DNA of 64,000 nt from Corydoras sp. C115 (taxonomy: Eukaryota; Chordata; Actinopteri; Siluriformes; Callichthyidae). Where the stretch lies: NCBI GenBank assembly GCA_019802505.1, contig JAFMOC010000050.1:192001-256000 (forward strand). The letters run 5' to 3'. This document shows, in pieces, positions 52,089-63,712 of the stretch. The notes beneath the pieces are model-generated. The model was not told the DNA's origin. It ran no database searches and saw nothing but the letters and a program-made list of their open reading frames with translations. Numbering within the stretch: the first letter of the stretch is position 1; every line of letters begins with the position of its first letter. Both the position numbers and the translations under genes were made by a program.

Positions 52089-52131
<43 letters not shown>

Positions 52132-52294
52132 CATATAGTTTGTGCAAGTGAATTTGCCCACCATGTGAATTGCTGAGTTGGCACCCTGTCCTGTGTGTAT
52201 CTGCACAGCGCCCTAACACAGCATCCTGGGAGCAATTGGGGTTAAGGGCCTTGCTCAAGGACCCACATTGGTAACTTCAGCGGACCCGCTGTAG

Positions 52295-52376
<82 letters not shown>
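51919..52376 (+). repeat. SINE-A copy with SINE-B/C scrap and two (TA)n tracts
   Basis: GGCGTAGTGGTTGGCACGTT head and GTTTGAATCCCGATCTGGG B box, interrupted by (TA)n at 52096-52128. Then GGGCCTTGCTCAAGGACCCA (52237-52260) and (TA)n at about 52296-52371. Confidence 0.7.
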
Positions 52377-52381
<5 letters not shown>

Positions 52382-52977
52382 TATAGTTATATATATATTT
52401 TAATATTAATGGATTGTAAAGACTTGTTAAGCATGTTAAGCATTTACTGTGCCTGTTTTCTATATTCATCATTTATAAAAGATTGTTCTCAGTTTATATT
52501 CAAACCTTGTCTAACACTGGTGTTTCTGCTAATCTGAAATTCCATTATGCCTGTATTTCTACGAACTCCTGTAAGTAATTTCTGTTATTTTAACTGGCTT
52601 TGTAAACAGTTTTCTGTCCAAGTCAAACAAGTGTGAAGTTGTAATTTAACTTAAATTTATGAACTGAGTTTTGAACATTTCTCCCTGGTTTGTGTTCTGC
52701 ATGTGTTTGTGTTTTTACGTGTTTGTTCATTGCCTTACTAACTAACTATTCAGGAATTCTTTTCATATATATATTGTTATGAAGTTTATTTGAAAACTTT
52801 GATCATGATTAAAACCCAGTGTTCATCTTTTAATTCTTATTAAAAGCATTAATTCTGTTTAACTACAAGGCACTTTATAATTATATTAGAATTTTTTTAA
52901 ACCGAAATTCTTACAAGGAACTAAAAAACAATTTTGAATGTGAAAGATATTATGTTATTAAAATCTAATATGCAAAT
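52377..52977. other. intergenic, nothing recognised
   Basis: AT-rich sequence without gene signal. Confidence 0.4.
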
Positions 52978-53190
52978 AGGGATTTGGTGGCTCAGTGGTT
53001 AGAGTGTTGGGCTATCAATCCAAAGGTTGAGAGTTGAAATTCCACGATCACTGAAGTTACCAATGTTGGCCCCTGAACAAGACCCTTAACCCTCATTGCT
53101 TAAGGGGTGCTGTATCCTGTGCTCTGACTCCAACCATCAAGCTAAGATCACTTTGGATAAAAGCATTTGCTAAATGACCAAATGTAAATA
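52978..53190 (+). repeat. SINE-C copy
   Basis: GGTGGCTCAGTGGTTAGAGT head, body AACAAGACCCTTAACCCTCA, tail TTTGGATAAAAGCATTTGCT. Confidence 0.78.
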
Positions 53191-53404
53191 ATATTTAAAA
53201 CTATAGATCTGTGCATGGAAGAACAATCAACGTTTGGTATTCGACTAAACTGGTCTGAATAAACTGCTTCCTTTCAGAAAGGAATGGGGACATTTAATGT
53301 AGAACCTCATTTTTTTGTTTTTAATTTAAAATCAATGCATTTTTGTCATACCACATTCCTGTCACCACTGCAAAGTCTAATCATCTGGTATATTATCCCC
53401 AAGT

Positions 53405-53536
53405 ATTTACTGGCATTCCTCAGGGCTCTGTACTTGGCCCCTTCCTCTTTTCATTGTATATGACATCGCTGGGCACAGTCATTAAGGCACATGTTTTTTT
53501 TTTCTTACCACTGCTATGCTGATGACACCCAGCTAC
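53405..53536 (+). pseudogene. LINE reverse-transcriptase fragment with YADD box
   Basis: Reads TGIPQGSVLGPFLFSLYM, then after a one-base shift in a T9 run FSYHCYADDTQLH. GxPQGSxLGPxLF and YADD are two conserved non-LTR reverse-transcriptase motifs (the catalytic Asp pair is kept). The intervening segment is shorter than normal and the protein is clearly dead. Confidence 0.8.
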
Positions 53537-53716
53537 ATTTGGAGAATTCATTTGACTTCATCCATGTTTTTGGACTGTGGGAGGAAACCGGAGAACCTGG
53601 AGGAAACCCATGCGGACACGGGGAGAACATGAACACTCCAAACAGATTGGGATTCGAACCGGGAATCCCTAGTGCTAAGAGGAGAACGTGCTAACCACTA
53701 AACCACCATGCTGCCC
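53537..53716 (-). mobile_element. SINE-A copy, tail half missing
   Basis: Joins the LINE fragment directly at CATTTGGAGAATTCATTTGA and runs to the head complement CTAAACCACCATGCTGCCC. Confidence 0.8.
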
Positions 53717-53922
53717 AATATTGTAAGTTATCGTCAGTAAAAATCTGTTTGAAGGCTTAGTAATGCAGCTGCTTTGATAACATGACTTCATCCTTCTTCT
53801 CCTTTGTTACATGAAAATGTAAAAATGTTTTATTACCCAGAAATCCAACTTTAAATATTATTAATAAATATCCAAGTTCAAATCATATCCTGTTAAAGAG
53901 AAAGTTTTAGTTTCCAGCGTGA

Positions 53923-53936
53923 CCACTAGATGGCAG
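53923..53936 (+). promoter_or_regulatory. CTCF-like motif
   Basis: CCACTAGATGGCAG fits the vertebrate CTCF core CCASYAGRKGGCRS at all 14 positions. An identical word lies at 20872-20885 in the same orientation. Binding is not shown by sequence alone. Confidence 0.4.
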
Positions 53937-54252
53937 GCCACTCCACACAACAGCTGATTTGACACATCGTGAAGGTTTTTCTTGGTTGGTCCAGCAGCAT
54001 CACATCACACTTTGTGGTAAAAGGTTTACAGACAGCCTCTTAAGAATGAATTGTGATTGGATAAGCTTATTTAGTCAAACAAAACATTTCAGTCGTTCTG
54101 GATGTTGATGTTGCTGTGAGTGCTGAAGGGAAGACCTCTTTGCCCCCCCCTGCCATGGTGCTTAAGGGAGCCTATAAAGGCATGGTTTTGAGGTACCTGT
54201 AAAATGCCCTTACTCTAACTCCATTAGTGTCCTGAAATTCCATTTTGTTTTG

Positions 54253-54455
54253 GGGTGGTAGCTCAGAGGTTAGGGTGTTGGGCTGTCAGAGGGTGGTTGG
54301 TTCAAATCCCCGGTCCACTGACCAAATTGGGTCCTTGAGCAAGGCCCTTAACCCTCATTGCTCCTGGGTGCTGTATCAACCCTGATTTCTGACCCCAACC
54401 AAATTTGGATACTTGCAGACTTTGGATAACAAACTCTGCTAAATGACCAAATGTA
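54253..54455 (+). repeat. SINE-C copy
   Basis: GGTAGCTCAGAGGTTAGGGT head, GGTTCAAATCCCCGG B box, GAGCAAGGCCCTTAACCCTC body and a degraded tail. Confidence 0.8.
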
Positions 54456-54482
54456 CGTTTTTTTTAACTTGTTCTATTAAGA

Positions 54483-54560
54483 TGATGGTAGTGGTTAGGG
54501 TGTTGTGTTAGCAATCAGAAGGTTGAGGGTTCAAATCCCAGGTGTTCTAAGCCTGAAACT
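54483..54560 (+). repeat. SINE-C head fragment
   Basis: GGTAGTGGTTAGGGTGTTGT and GGTTCAAATCCCAGG, then similarity ends. Confidence 0.65.
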
Positions 54561-54839
54561 CTGAAGAACAAGCCAAAGTGACATCGGTGAGTAAAAGCTT
54601 TGTTTGTATTGTTGGAGTTAATTTAAAGAAACGTTGTGAGGACCTTGGTGGGCAAATCATCCTTCATGAGCAATCGCACAGTGTCAACAGGTAGTTCTAG
54701 CAATCAAAAAGTTACCAATGTGGGTCTTTGAAAAACCAACCCTTTTAGTAGTTGCTGTTTTCCTTTAAAATTAAAATTAACTTCACCACACAAGCTGATT
54801 ATCACTTAATCAACAGAACCTGCAAAAGTCATTTTTTTC

Positions 54840-55190
54840 ATTAATTCATTATTTTCCGCTTAATCCTCTACTAGGGTCGCGGGGGTTCCCCATGCCAATC
54901 CAGGGGAGCTCATTTTGGGCATTGGGCAGATACACCCAGCACAGGATGCCAATCCATTGCTGGGTACACGCACTTACAATGAGACACATACAAGCACACA
55001 CTATATGGGGCAATTTAGAGCATGCAATTTAACTTAAATACATGTTTTTGGATTGTGGAAGGAAACTGGAAAACCCAGAGGGGACCCAAGTGGAGATGTG
55101 GAGAACATTGAAACCACCCAGGTTGGGATTTGAACCTAGATCCCCAGCGCTGAGAGGCAAATGTGCTAACCACTATTTCACTGTGCTGCA
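54840..55190 (-). mobile_element. SINE-A copy, older
   Basis: TTCATTATTTTCCGCTTAAT start to the head complement CTAACCACTATTTCACTGTG, with many substitutions. Confidence 0.78.
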
Positions 55191-56266
55191 GTGTTGTTTT
55201 TTAATTATTGTTATTAAACTGAATTAGTTATTATATATTAGTATTAGTAATTATATTTACACAAACTGTACATTGGTGTCCTGCACTGTTAATGCTGCCC
55301 AAACACTCAAGGTGGATATGTTTTCTTTGGGTTTACAGAACAACAGGGGTTTATAGACTGCAAAAAATCTGTCAAAAAATACTTAAAAAAAAATTATCAA
55401 GTAAAATTATCTACCAATATATGAGTAAATTTAACTTATTATTTATCTTACAAATTTGTTTACAGATTTGTTACACTTAAAAGAAAAAAAAAAAAAAAAA
55501 ATTCTGATTTTTTAAGATTAAACGTTTTTGCCGTGAATGTTAAATCAACAATAAAGTACTATACATGGGGTCAGTTTAGTCATTAATAGCCTATCCAGTA
55601 TTAAAACACTCAAGGGTCGTCATGGTAACAACCTGGCTGGATTGAAGACCTGCTAGTCCAATAAAAATCAAGGGCTAAAGCTTCAATGATGGGTTGACAT
55701 TATAACAGTGTATGAGGTTTTATAGTTATATACAAATACTTTGAGCTTGCAGTCTAGGTAAATGTCCACGTGCAATTGACTCATGCAATTCCCGTGATCC
55801 TCGTCAGGATAATATCGGATTAGTTTTAAAAATCTAACAATAAAATTAAGTTACATGTCAAGAGTATTTTATAATGTCTCCTGCATGAGGAAGGAGAGTC
55901 GTAGAGAAAATGAATAACAACCTGTGGAGCTGTAGGGCCTGTCCGTTCCGTGCCAGAAGGTTGCTTTAGCCAGAACAAGCTACACATGCTTTGCATGGCC
56001 CATAGTTTGAATAACCTTTATTTGACCGATAACATGATCATTCTTATTTCTTTAGGAAATGGGATACCCCCCAAGTGTGAAAGATTAGAAGCACCTTATC
56101 TTTCAGCGAACCGCAGCTGCAGGTTGTGGATTCATATGTGTTCAGGATCACTGGAGACTACACCTGCAGTGGAAAAGGTAATGGACACTTCCACTGCTGA
56201 TCCAAGATCTGGAACAAATGGTTAGCTCCCAAATGAGTGACTTCATCAGACCTTTACTACCGAAGG
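55191..56266. other. intergenic, no gene recognised
   Basis: Contains A-runs near 55480-55500 and a 91-codon open frame at 55950-56225 with four cysteines but no motif I know. Confidence 0.35.
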
Positions 56267-56946
56267 TAATATTTACGACCTATTGAGCACGAAATAGAGC
56301 ATGAACATAATAAAATGTGGTTGTTTTTTTTTTACCGGATTGAAGCATTCAAAATTCTGAGAAATAATGTTTTTTTTTTTTTTTTTTTTTTTAAATCTGT
56401 ACATTCATTCTGTACATATATGGTCATGAGGGGCTGCTACAGCCTATAAGATTCACACACTGATGGAATATTTGATTCTATATCTAATATTTAAAAAAAA
56501 CAAATAATAACTTTACTTTAATAGAAATTTCTTAGGGTGAAACTGGGTTCTGTGAGCCACAATTTCCTTTCCATTTCATGTACCACATGTGATGCAAATG
56601 ACAATAAAGATAATATTTACAACCTATTGAGCACGAAAGAGGGCTTGAACATAATAAAATGTATTATTTATGTTTTACCTGATTGGTGGATTCGAATCTC
56701 TGGGAAATGAGAGAGATTTTTTTTCATCTGTACATTATTGTTTATCTGTATTATTCTTATTACGGCCATGAGGGGCTGCTAAAACCCATGAGATCCTTAA
56801 ACGATGGAATATTTGATTCAATATGTAATATTTAAATAAAAATATATGTAATTTTACTTTAATAGAAATTGCTTAGGATTAAACTGGGTCCGTGAGCCAC
56901 AATTTTGTTTCCTTTTTATGTACTACATGTGATGCAAATGACAAAG
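56267..56946. repeat. two-unit tandem duplication, about 344 bp per unit
   Basis: Unit 1 starts TAATATTTACGACCTATTGA at 56267 and unit 2 starts TAATATTTACAACCTATTGA at 56611. Both run through TGAACATAATAAAATG, ATGAGGGGCTGCTA, GATGGAATATTTGATTC and GAGCCACAATTT to ATGTGATGCAAATGACA. Confidence 0.92.
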
Positions 56947-57890
56947 TCTCCTTGAATCCTTAAATTGCAGTCCAATACAGGGCACACATTTGATTTGAGT
57001 GACACTTTGATGTACTTACAGTAGAGTAAAAGAAGACCTATACAGACAGAGGGAGAACATACAAAAAGCTGTCCAAACCTTCCAATATTAAAAATCTGCA
57101 TGATTTGGCCAAAAGTAAGAGGACAGCTTTTTAAAATGTGCAATCAGTCCTGTGATCTTCATGGACTAATTATTTTGTAGTCTTTAGCATATATAGTGTG
57201 TACTCTAATGTAGTATTTAATGTTTTTTGCAATCAGATCATGTTGTAAATATTTTTATACAGCTTATTGGGCAGTGGCAAATCGATAAACCTCGCAAATG
57301 CTCTTAAGAAACATGCTATGGGTCACTGCATTGATTTCTGACTGAGCCAATCAATTCTCTATGTTTCCTGTTAAGGTGCTATTATAAAGGTGTAATTCAT
57401 TACAATGGATAATAAAAAGGTCAAGGGAAAAGGGTTGTTGCAGTGATCCCAACATGAAGTTGTAAATGCATTTACAGCTCTCTGGTATATTTGCATGCTG
57501 GAGATGCTGTGTGCATGATCACTGATATCTCCCTTATATTTCTCCCACATGTGCACTGTTTGTGCATTTACCATAGATAAGGTTTCAGACTTTCCTGTAC
57601 GAAGTGGAAATGCTTTGTAAATGAGCCATCATAACACCCATGAACAAAACAAAAGTTAAAAGCACAACTAGGTGCTACAATAAAAGAAATAGCTTGTTTC
57701 CCGACTTGTATTTAAACAATATATTGTTCCAAAATAATTCAGAAGTGTGATTAAGACAACACCATGCTATTTAGTGCACCACCTTCTTTCTACACCCATG
57801 TAAATATATAGTATTTCCTGTAGATACTCCAGTTTCCATGGCAATATTTATTTACCCTTTTATTGATCAAAACACAATGGTCTACGAGCT
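56947..57890. other. intergenic, nothing recognised
   Basis: No repeats of the named families and no coding similarity. Confidence 0.4.
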
Positions 57891-58110
57891 GTCCAAATAT
57901 TAAATCCCAATGATATAAACACAAAGTGGAGCTGCATTGTTGTCTGTTCCACTTGCATAAGCACAACACATCCTAATGCTACCATCACCACCATGTCACT
58001 GTCACTGCAGTGCTGAGAATTATCCACCACCCAAATAATACTGGCTTTTTAATGGTTCTATAGAGTCCTGACCATTGAAGTACAAAGGTTTAACCTAAAT
58101 CTAAAGTGCC
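57891..58110. repeat. MITE-M-like fragment, degraded
   Basis: CTGTCACTGCAGTGCTGAGA and ATCCACCACCCAAATAATAC match the MITE-M core. Confidence 0.5.
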
Positions 58111-58134
58111 CACCGTGGTAATGCATGTTAGTCC

Positions 58135-58420
58135 CCACGTTCTTTTCTGTTTAATCCTATATTGGGGTTGTGGCAAGGGGTTCCTTATGCCCATCCAGGG
58201 GAGAATGTTTTGGGTGCTAAGCAGATGCACCCAGGACAGGGTGCCAATTTATCACTGGGCACACACTGTATAGGGGAAAATGGATTTACCTTAATTCCAT
58301 GTTTTTGGACTGTGGGAGGAAACCCACACAGACACAAAGAAAACCCAAATTGGGATTTAAACCTGAATCCTCAGCACTAAGAGGTGAAATGCTAACCACT
58401 AAGCTACCATGCAGCCCCAT
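58135..58420 (-). mobile_element. SINE-A copy, older
   Basis: TTTAATCCTATATTGGGGTT tail region to CTAACCACTAAGCTACCATG head complement, with a deletion in the GT-rich part. Confidence 0.75.
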
Positions 58421-58439
58421 TGTATTATTATTTATAATC

Positions 58440-58794
58440 ATTCATTGATTGTCTTGACCGTTTAATCTTCAAATTATGATGTGGGGGGAGGTCCCTCATG
58501 TACATTCAAAGGAGAACGATAAGGGTGCTGGGCTGATACACCCAGGAGAGGACGCCAATCCATCAGTGGGTACACTCACTTACTCACACACACACAAACA
58601 TGCTCTATATGGGGCAGTTTAGAGCAGCCAATTGACCTTGAATCCATGTTTTTGGACTGTGGGAGGAAACTGGAGAACCTGGAGGAAACCTCTGACACAT
58701 GAAACATGGAAACTACACCCAGTTTGGCTTTCGAACATAGATCCCCAATGCTGAGAAGCAAAAGTGCTAACCACTAAGCCACCGTGCGTCCCTT
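58440..58794 (-). mobile_element. SINE-A copy, older, host of a nested insertion
   Basis: Diverged minus-strand copy ending at CACTAAGCCACCGTGCGTCC. A younger copy inserted into its head end. Confidence 0.8.
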
Positions 58795-59141
58795 TCATTC
58801 ATTCATTATCTCCCACTTTATCCTCTATTAGGGTCGCGGTGGGGTTCCCCAAGCCCATCCAGGGGAGAACATCTCGGGCGCTGGGCAGATAGACCCAGGA
58901 CAGGGCGCCAATCCATCGCTGGGCACACACTCACTCACACACACACACTCTATATGGGGCAATTTTGAGAATTCAATTGACTTGATCCATGTTATTGGAC
59001 TGTGGGAGGAAACCGGAGAACCCGGAGGAAACCCACGCGGACACGGGGAGAACATGAAAACTCCACCCAGATGGGGATTCGAACCGGGAATCCCTAGCGC
59101 TGAGAGGCGAACGTGCTAACCACTAAGCCACCGTGCCGCCC
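58795..59141 (-). mobile_element. SINE-A copy, young, nested, 13 bp target duplication
   Basis: Near-consensus full-length copy. CCGTGCGTCCCTT, part of the older SINE head, is repeated at 58782-58794 and 59142-59154. Confidence 0.95.
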
Positions 59142-59154
59142 CCGTGCGTCCCTT

Positions 59155-59785
59155 ATTTTTAATATTTTCATAAAAAAATGAAAAAGCAGCAAAAAAAAAA
59201 AGAAAAAAAAAAGCACATGTTAAAAGTAATCGGTTATGTTTGCCAACAAATTCCTTTTTTTCTGTTGATTAGTTTACTTGAATCATGGCTTCTCAATAGC
59301 TTTTTGTTGTTCAAGCTATAAAACTTATAAGTGAATCAACAAAAACATTTAAGCCATAAGGAAAGAGAGAAACAGACAGGGAGCCTCAGCATGAGTCTCT
59401 TTTTCCAAGTGAAGGCCAACTAGGTGTTCAGGTCTCTGCTCGTAAAGTGTGATGCATATGAGCTCTGAGAACAGAACACACACCTGCACTTCCTCTGGGT
59501 GTTTGACATATGGCAGTTAAAAGCTGGACACATTGCTGATTAATGGATCTTCCCTATGGAATCCAGACTGTTTAGTCTTTAGTGTTACTCAAATAAGTTT
59601 GCAGTCTGCCTTTGTTAATTAGAAAAGATTGCAGTACAGATAGTACCACCTTATAAATAAGGTTGTGTGTGTGTGTGTGTGTGTGTGCACGTTTATTCCC
59701 TCTATAAATTCACACTGTCAAACTCAAAATCATACTTTTACAACTAACCCTTTTAATTAGTTAATTAAGGGTTTTTTGTAACACT
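59155..59785. other. intergenic with A-runs and (GT)n
   Basis: (GT)n at 59663-59688; no gene recognised. Confidence 0.4.
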
Positions 59786-60052
59786 TTCTATAAATCCGGT
59801 ATTCATAATGCATTATAAACACACTCATGAAGGTTTTAAAGCATTTATAATGATTAATAACATTTGTCATAAGCCTCTGTTAGTGTATATAGAATAGATG
59901 TTTATAATCACAAGTATAAACTGTTATAACAATGACATATGGCTTCAAAACATAAAGTGACATAATACATTATAATTATTTTTGAACTATAAATTATTAT
60001 TATAAATGTTTATAAGACATTATGTCCTATAATTATATCTATTTATCTATAA
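59786..60052 (+). repeat. family D copy 1
   Basis: CATAATGCATTATAA, ACATTTGTCATAAGCCTCTG, GATGTTTATAATCACAA and GGCTTCAAAACA recur in order at 61.49-61.69 kb. Confidence 0.75.
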
Positions 60053-60057
60053 ACCTC

Positions 60058-60275
60058 GACATTTAACCCATCTGTGCAGTGAAACACACACATATCCGCA
60101 CACTGGTGAAGTGAGCACACGTCCCCGGAGTGGTGAGAAGCCCTGTACATGGCGCCCTGGGAGCAATTTGGGTTAGGTGCTTTGCTCAAGGGCACTTCAG
60201 GCACTTCGAACTAGGGCCTTTCAGGTTGTAAGGCTGGTTTCTTAACCAGAGGCCTATGACTGTCCCAAAATTGTG
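60058..60275 (-). repeat. SINE-B copy
   Basis: ATTTAACCCATCTGTGCAGT at the left to the tRNA-like head complement AGGCCTATGACTGTCCC at the right. Confidence 0.75.
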
Positions 60276-60962
60276 TTTATCTGGTTTTTATATTTTGTTC
60301 TGAATGCCTTTGTAGTGTAGTAATCAAAAGTCAAACATACAAATGACCGTTGGAGCCAAACTTTGTATCCAATCCTGTTCTTCCTGTTACATTTAGTTCA
60401 ATTCTCCTAATGTCCCATGAGTCATGTAAAACATATGCCACAAAGTCACACCTGACAGTCCTGTGGGACACACAATAACACACACAATAGGCACAAGTAA
60501 TTGACTGCTGAGTTGTGTTTGCGCCGTAGGCTGCTTTGACCACAAGGCATTTGAAATGTTTTTTTAATGAGAACTGTACATGCAACACTGAAGTAGAAAG
60601 CCTTTGTACACAGGTGTGTGAAACTCTTTTGTAGCCTGTCAGCAGATTCCTTACAATAAGCATCATTTCTCAGAATCCCAAAAAACAAAAATGCATCTTG
60701 CGTGGTAAGTGGAACTGAAAAAAAGGACACTGTGAAAGTGTGAAAACAAAGAGGTGTGCTTGCTTGGTTTCACGTTAATTATGCAGTTTGATATGAATCA
60801 TAATACTTTATTATTATTTGCGGTGTTATAATATACATAATATAAAAAGAGAAATGGATAAATGACTAGCAATAATAATAATTATGATATATATGATAAT
60901 GCACCTTAAAATGCAGAAGAATAGATGCAATGTTTCATTATATGTTGTATGTATATATTGAA
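60276..60962. other. intergenic, no gene recognised
   Basis: Two overlapping minus-strand open frames (60331-60730) have no recognisable domain or splice context. Confidence 0.35.
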
Positions 60963-61412
60963 ATACAGGGCAAAATGGTGGTTTAGTGGTTAGCACGTGG
61001 GATTCAGGTTCGAATTCTAATTTGGCGGTTTCATGTTCTCCCCATGTCCGTGTTGGTTTCCTCCAGGGTCTCCGGTTTCATCCCACAGTTCAAAGACATG
61101 GATTCAAGGTAAACTGAATGCTCTAAATTGCCCCATATAGTGTGTTTCCATGTTCTCCCCATGTCCGCGTGGGTTTCCTCCGGGTTCTCCGGTTTTCTCC
61201 CACAGTCCAAAAACATGGATCAAGTCAATTGAGTTCTCCAAATTTCCCCATATAGAGTGTGTATGTGTGAGTGAGTGTGTGCCCAGTGCTAGATTGGCAC
61301 CATGTCCTGGGTGTATCTGCCCAGCTCCTGAAACGTTCTTCCCTGGATGGGCATGGGGAACCCCCACAGCAACCCAAGCAGAAGATTAAGTGGAAGATAA
61401 CGAATAATGATA
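60963..61412 (+). mobile_element. two SINE-A copies in direct order
   Basis: A plus-strand head half (60967 to about 61143, GGTTTAGTGGTTAGCACGTG) stops at CCATATAGTGTG. A second copy then begins at TTTCCATGTTCTCCCC and runs to the tail (AAGTGGAAGATAACG, 61412). Confidence 0.8.
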
Positions 61413-61484
61413 TAAGGCACATGTGATTCTAATAATGATAAATCAATAAGGTACGAGAGGGCTGCATTATTGTACATGCAACAC

Positions 61485-61692
61485 TGAAGCAGATTATTCG
61501 TAATGCATTATAAGTACATTCATAAAGCATTTATAATGCTTGATAACATTTGTCATAAGCCTCTGTTAATGTATATAGATGTTTATAATCACAATTATAA
61601 AGTCTAATAACAATTTGCCATGTGGCTTCAAAACAAAAAGTGTGCATTATAATTAACTTTTTAACTTTGACATTCATACTTAATACAAGATG
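61485..61692 (+). repeat. family D copy 2
   Basis: GTAATGCATTATAAGTAC, ATTTGTCATAAGCCTCTGTT and TGGCTTCAAAACA match copy 1 in the same orientation. Confidence 0.75.
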
Positions 61693-61960
61693 CTTGCACT
61701 TCATATCACTTCACATTATGATTTCACTTTAGCAAAATACTGTTACACCTCTTTTCTCATGATTTATTCCCAATAATACACAGCCTACTGTTTTTTAGTA
61801 TTAAACACTATATTTATTCTCGATTGTTTGTTGACAGACTAGCAACGAAAACAGAGATGAATATAGAAAACTGTTTTCATATGCATTCTTTATACTTACT
61901 GTATACTATTTCTGATTGGGAGATGAAGGTAGAGAAGCAGATGGACTTCTGCAATTAACT
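61693..61960. repeat. family E-like fragment
   Basis: CTTTTCTCATGATTTATTCC and CAATAATACACAGCCTAC resemble the family E arm at 36.2 kb. Confidence 0.4.
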
Positions 61961-61984
61961 TCTTTTTAACATTCCATTCATCCA

Positions 61985-62142
61985 TTGATCCATGTTTTTG
62001 GATTGTGGGAGGAAACCGGAGAACTCGGGGGCAAGCCACGCAGACACGGGGAGAACGTGAAAACCACCCTGATTGGGATTCAAACCGGGAATTCCTAGCG
62101 CTGAGAGGAGAACATGCTAACCACTATGCCACAGTGCCGCCC
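61985..62142 (-). mobile_element. SINE-A copy, tail half missing
   Basis: TTGATCCATGTTTTTGGATT to the head complement CACAGTGCCGCCC. Confidence 0.8.
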
Positions 62143-63468
62143 ATTGTTAATATTAGAACTACAAAGTGCATCCAAAAATTGGACAAGGTATATGAATGAA
62201 AATATCACCATGATGCAAAGTAAATTAGAATTTTGGCTCAGAAAATGGGAATATCTCCAGAACGGTGTGACTGATTTCTTAGCTGAATACAAACAGTGGT
62301 CTCACCAATGAACAGGATGTGTTCTGCGTGTACTGTGTCAATAGCTCGTAAATTGCAAGTGAAGAAAGCCGGACAAAAACGGTGGAATAACAAAAATCAG
62401 ATAACATATTGCATTATAACATAAATTGCAATATATGGCAATCACACTACTCAATATGTTGATGTAATAGTTTAACCTGACAGTTGTTTGGTACTTTGGT
62501 CATAAGAAACACACATGGCCAGTACCTGATTCCTCAATGCTCCTTAACTATCTAAGCATCTGACCCAACTGTCCATACACGAGGCCTTTTGATTTGTACG
62601 GCACTATATCACCTGCTAGACTATATCCTCGTCTATAATGGAAATGGAAGTTCTTGCCTCAACAGGCAACTATTCTACATAAATGGGAAAGCCAGGGCTG
62701 ACAGAAGCGCTGCCAGTTTTTCTTTTCTTTGATAAAAGCTCATCATGTGGACTATCTGGACGACTTCACTGAGAGTGACTCAGAGTCAGGAGTTGATGCT
62801 AACAGGCCAATTATAAATTTTGAGAAAGAAAACCATAAAAATAAAACTCCAAAGACAGTGACTACATGTTGCAACCGAGAATGAAGGAAAGGGGACTTGC
62901 TGTGAGTCAGAGGAGAAGGCCATGTCAACGTGCAGAGGAAAAGTGGAGGCTCCCAGGCCACTGCTCTCCATTCTTCCCAAAGAATAATGAGTCTCTGGAG
63001 AACATCTGTCTGACCAAGATGCTGTCTGCCTGGACTGGGACTCCTGAGTTAATGCTGGATGGAGTTGTGATGGGACTCCCAAGGTAGTGATGAGGACCAA
63101 GGGAAAAGTTGGGAAAAACAGGGAGGAAACAACGATAATAAACAAGACCGAATGGAGCTTCTGCTGCCGAGTATGAGCCTGCACTAAACACTCAGGGCAA
63201 GCTGGGAAGTGATAGGTTTACTGTCTCACTAATGCACTATAGGGACACAGTACGACACAGGCTGCTATTGTTCAGATTTATTAGTTATTCCTGTCTATAA
63301 TCAGTATTTGATTGAAAAAAATAGTTTTAGTGTTGCAAAGAAACATTTCTTTTATCAGTAAAATGTTTTAAACATTAAAAAAAAATTTTTTCCCAAAACA
63401 TTTTGGATTATACGTATATTTATAAATGTGACCAACAGTTATCCCAAGCTTTTGTGTTTATTATGGGG
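62143..63468. other. intergenic; unassigned GC-richer block at 62740-63190
   Basis: A block of more balanced base composition carries open frames on both strands: plus 62866-63087, minus 62786-63184. No domain recognised; reading the plus strand through it meets several stops. Confidence 0.3.
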
Positions 63469-63712
63469 TGGGCCCATCAAGGGGAGAACTTTTCGATCGC
63501 TGGGCACACTCACTCACATAGACAAACATATAAACACAATTCACTTTACCTTGAATCCATGTTTTTTGACTGTTGGAGGAACCCAGAGAACCTGGTAAAT
63601 ACCCACACAGACACAGTGAGAACATGGAAACCCCACCCAGATTGGGATTCCAAGCTGGACCCCTAGCACTGAAAGGCAAACATGTGAACCACTAAGCCAC
63701 CGTGCCATCCAT
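63469..63712 (-). mobile_element. SINE-A copy, older
   Basis: GGCCCATCAAGGGGAGAAC body start to the head complement CACTAAGCCACCGTGCC, tail missing. Confidence 0.78.

Noticed and set aside
60331..60730. Two overlapping minus-strand open frames of 94 and 111 codons
   Set aside because: No motif, splice context or start context supports a gene; length is within chance for this base composition.
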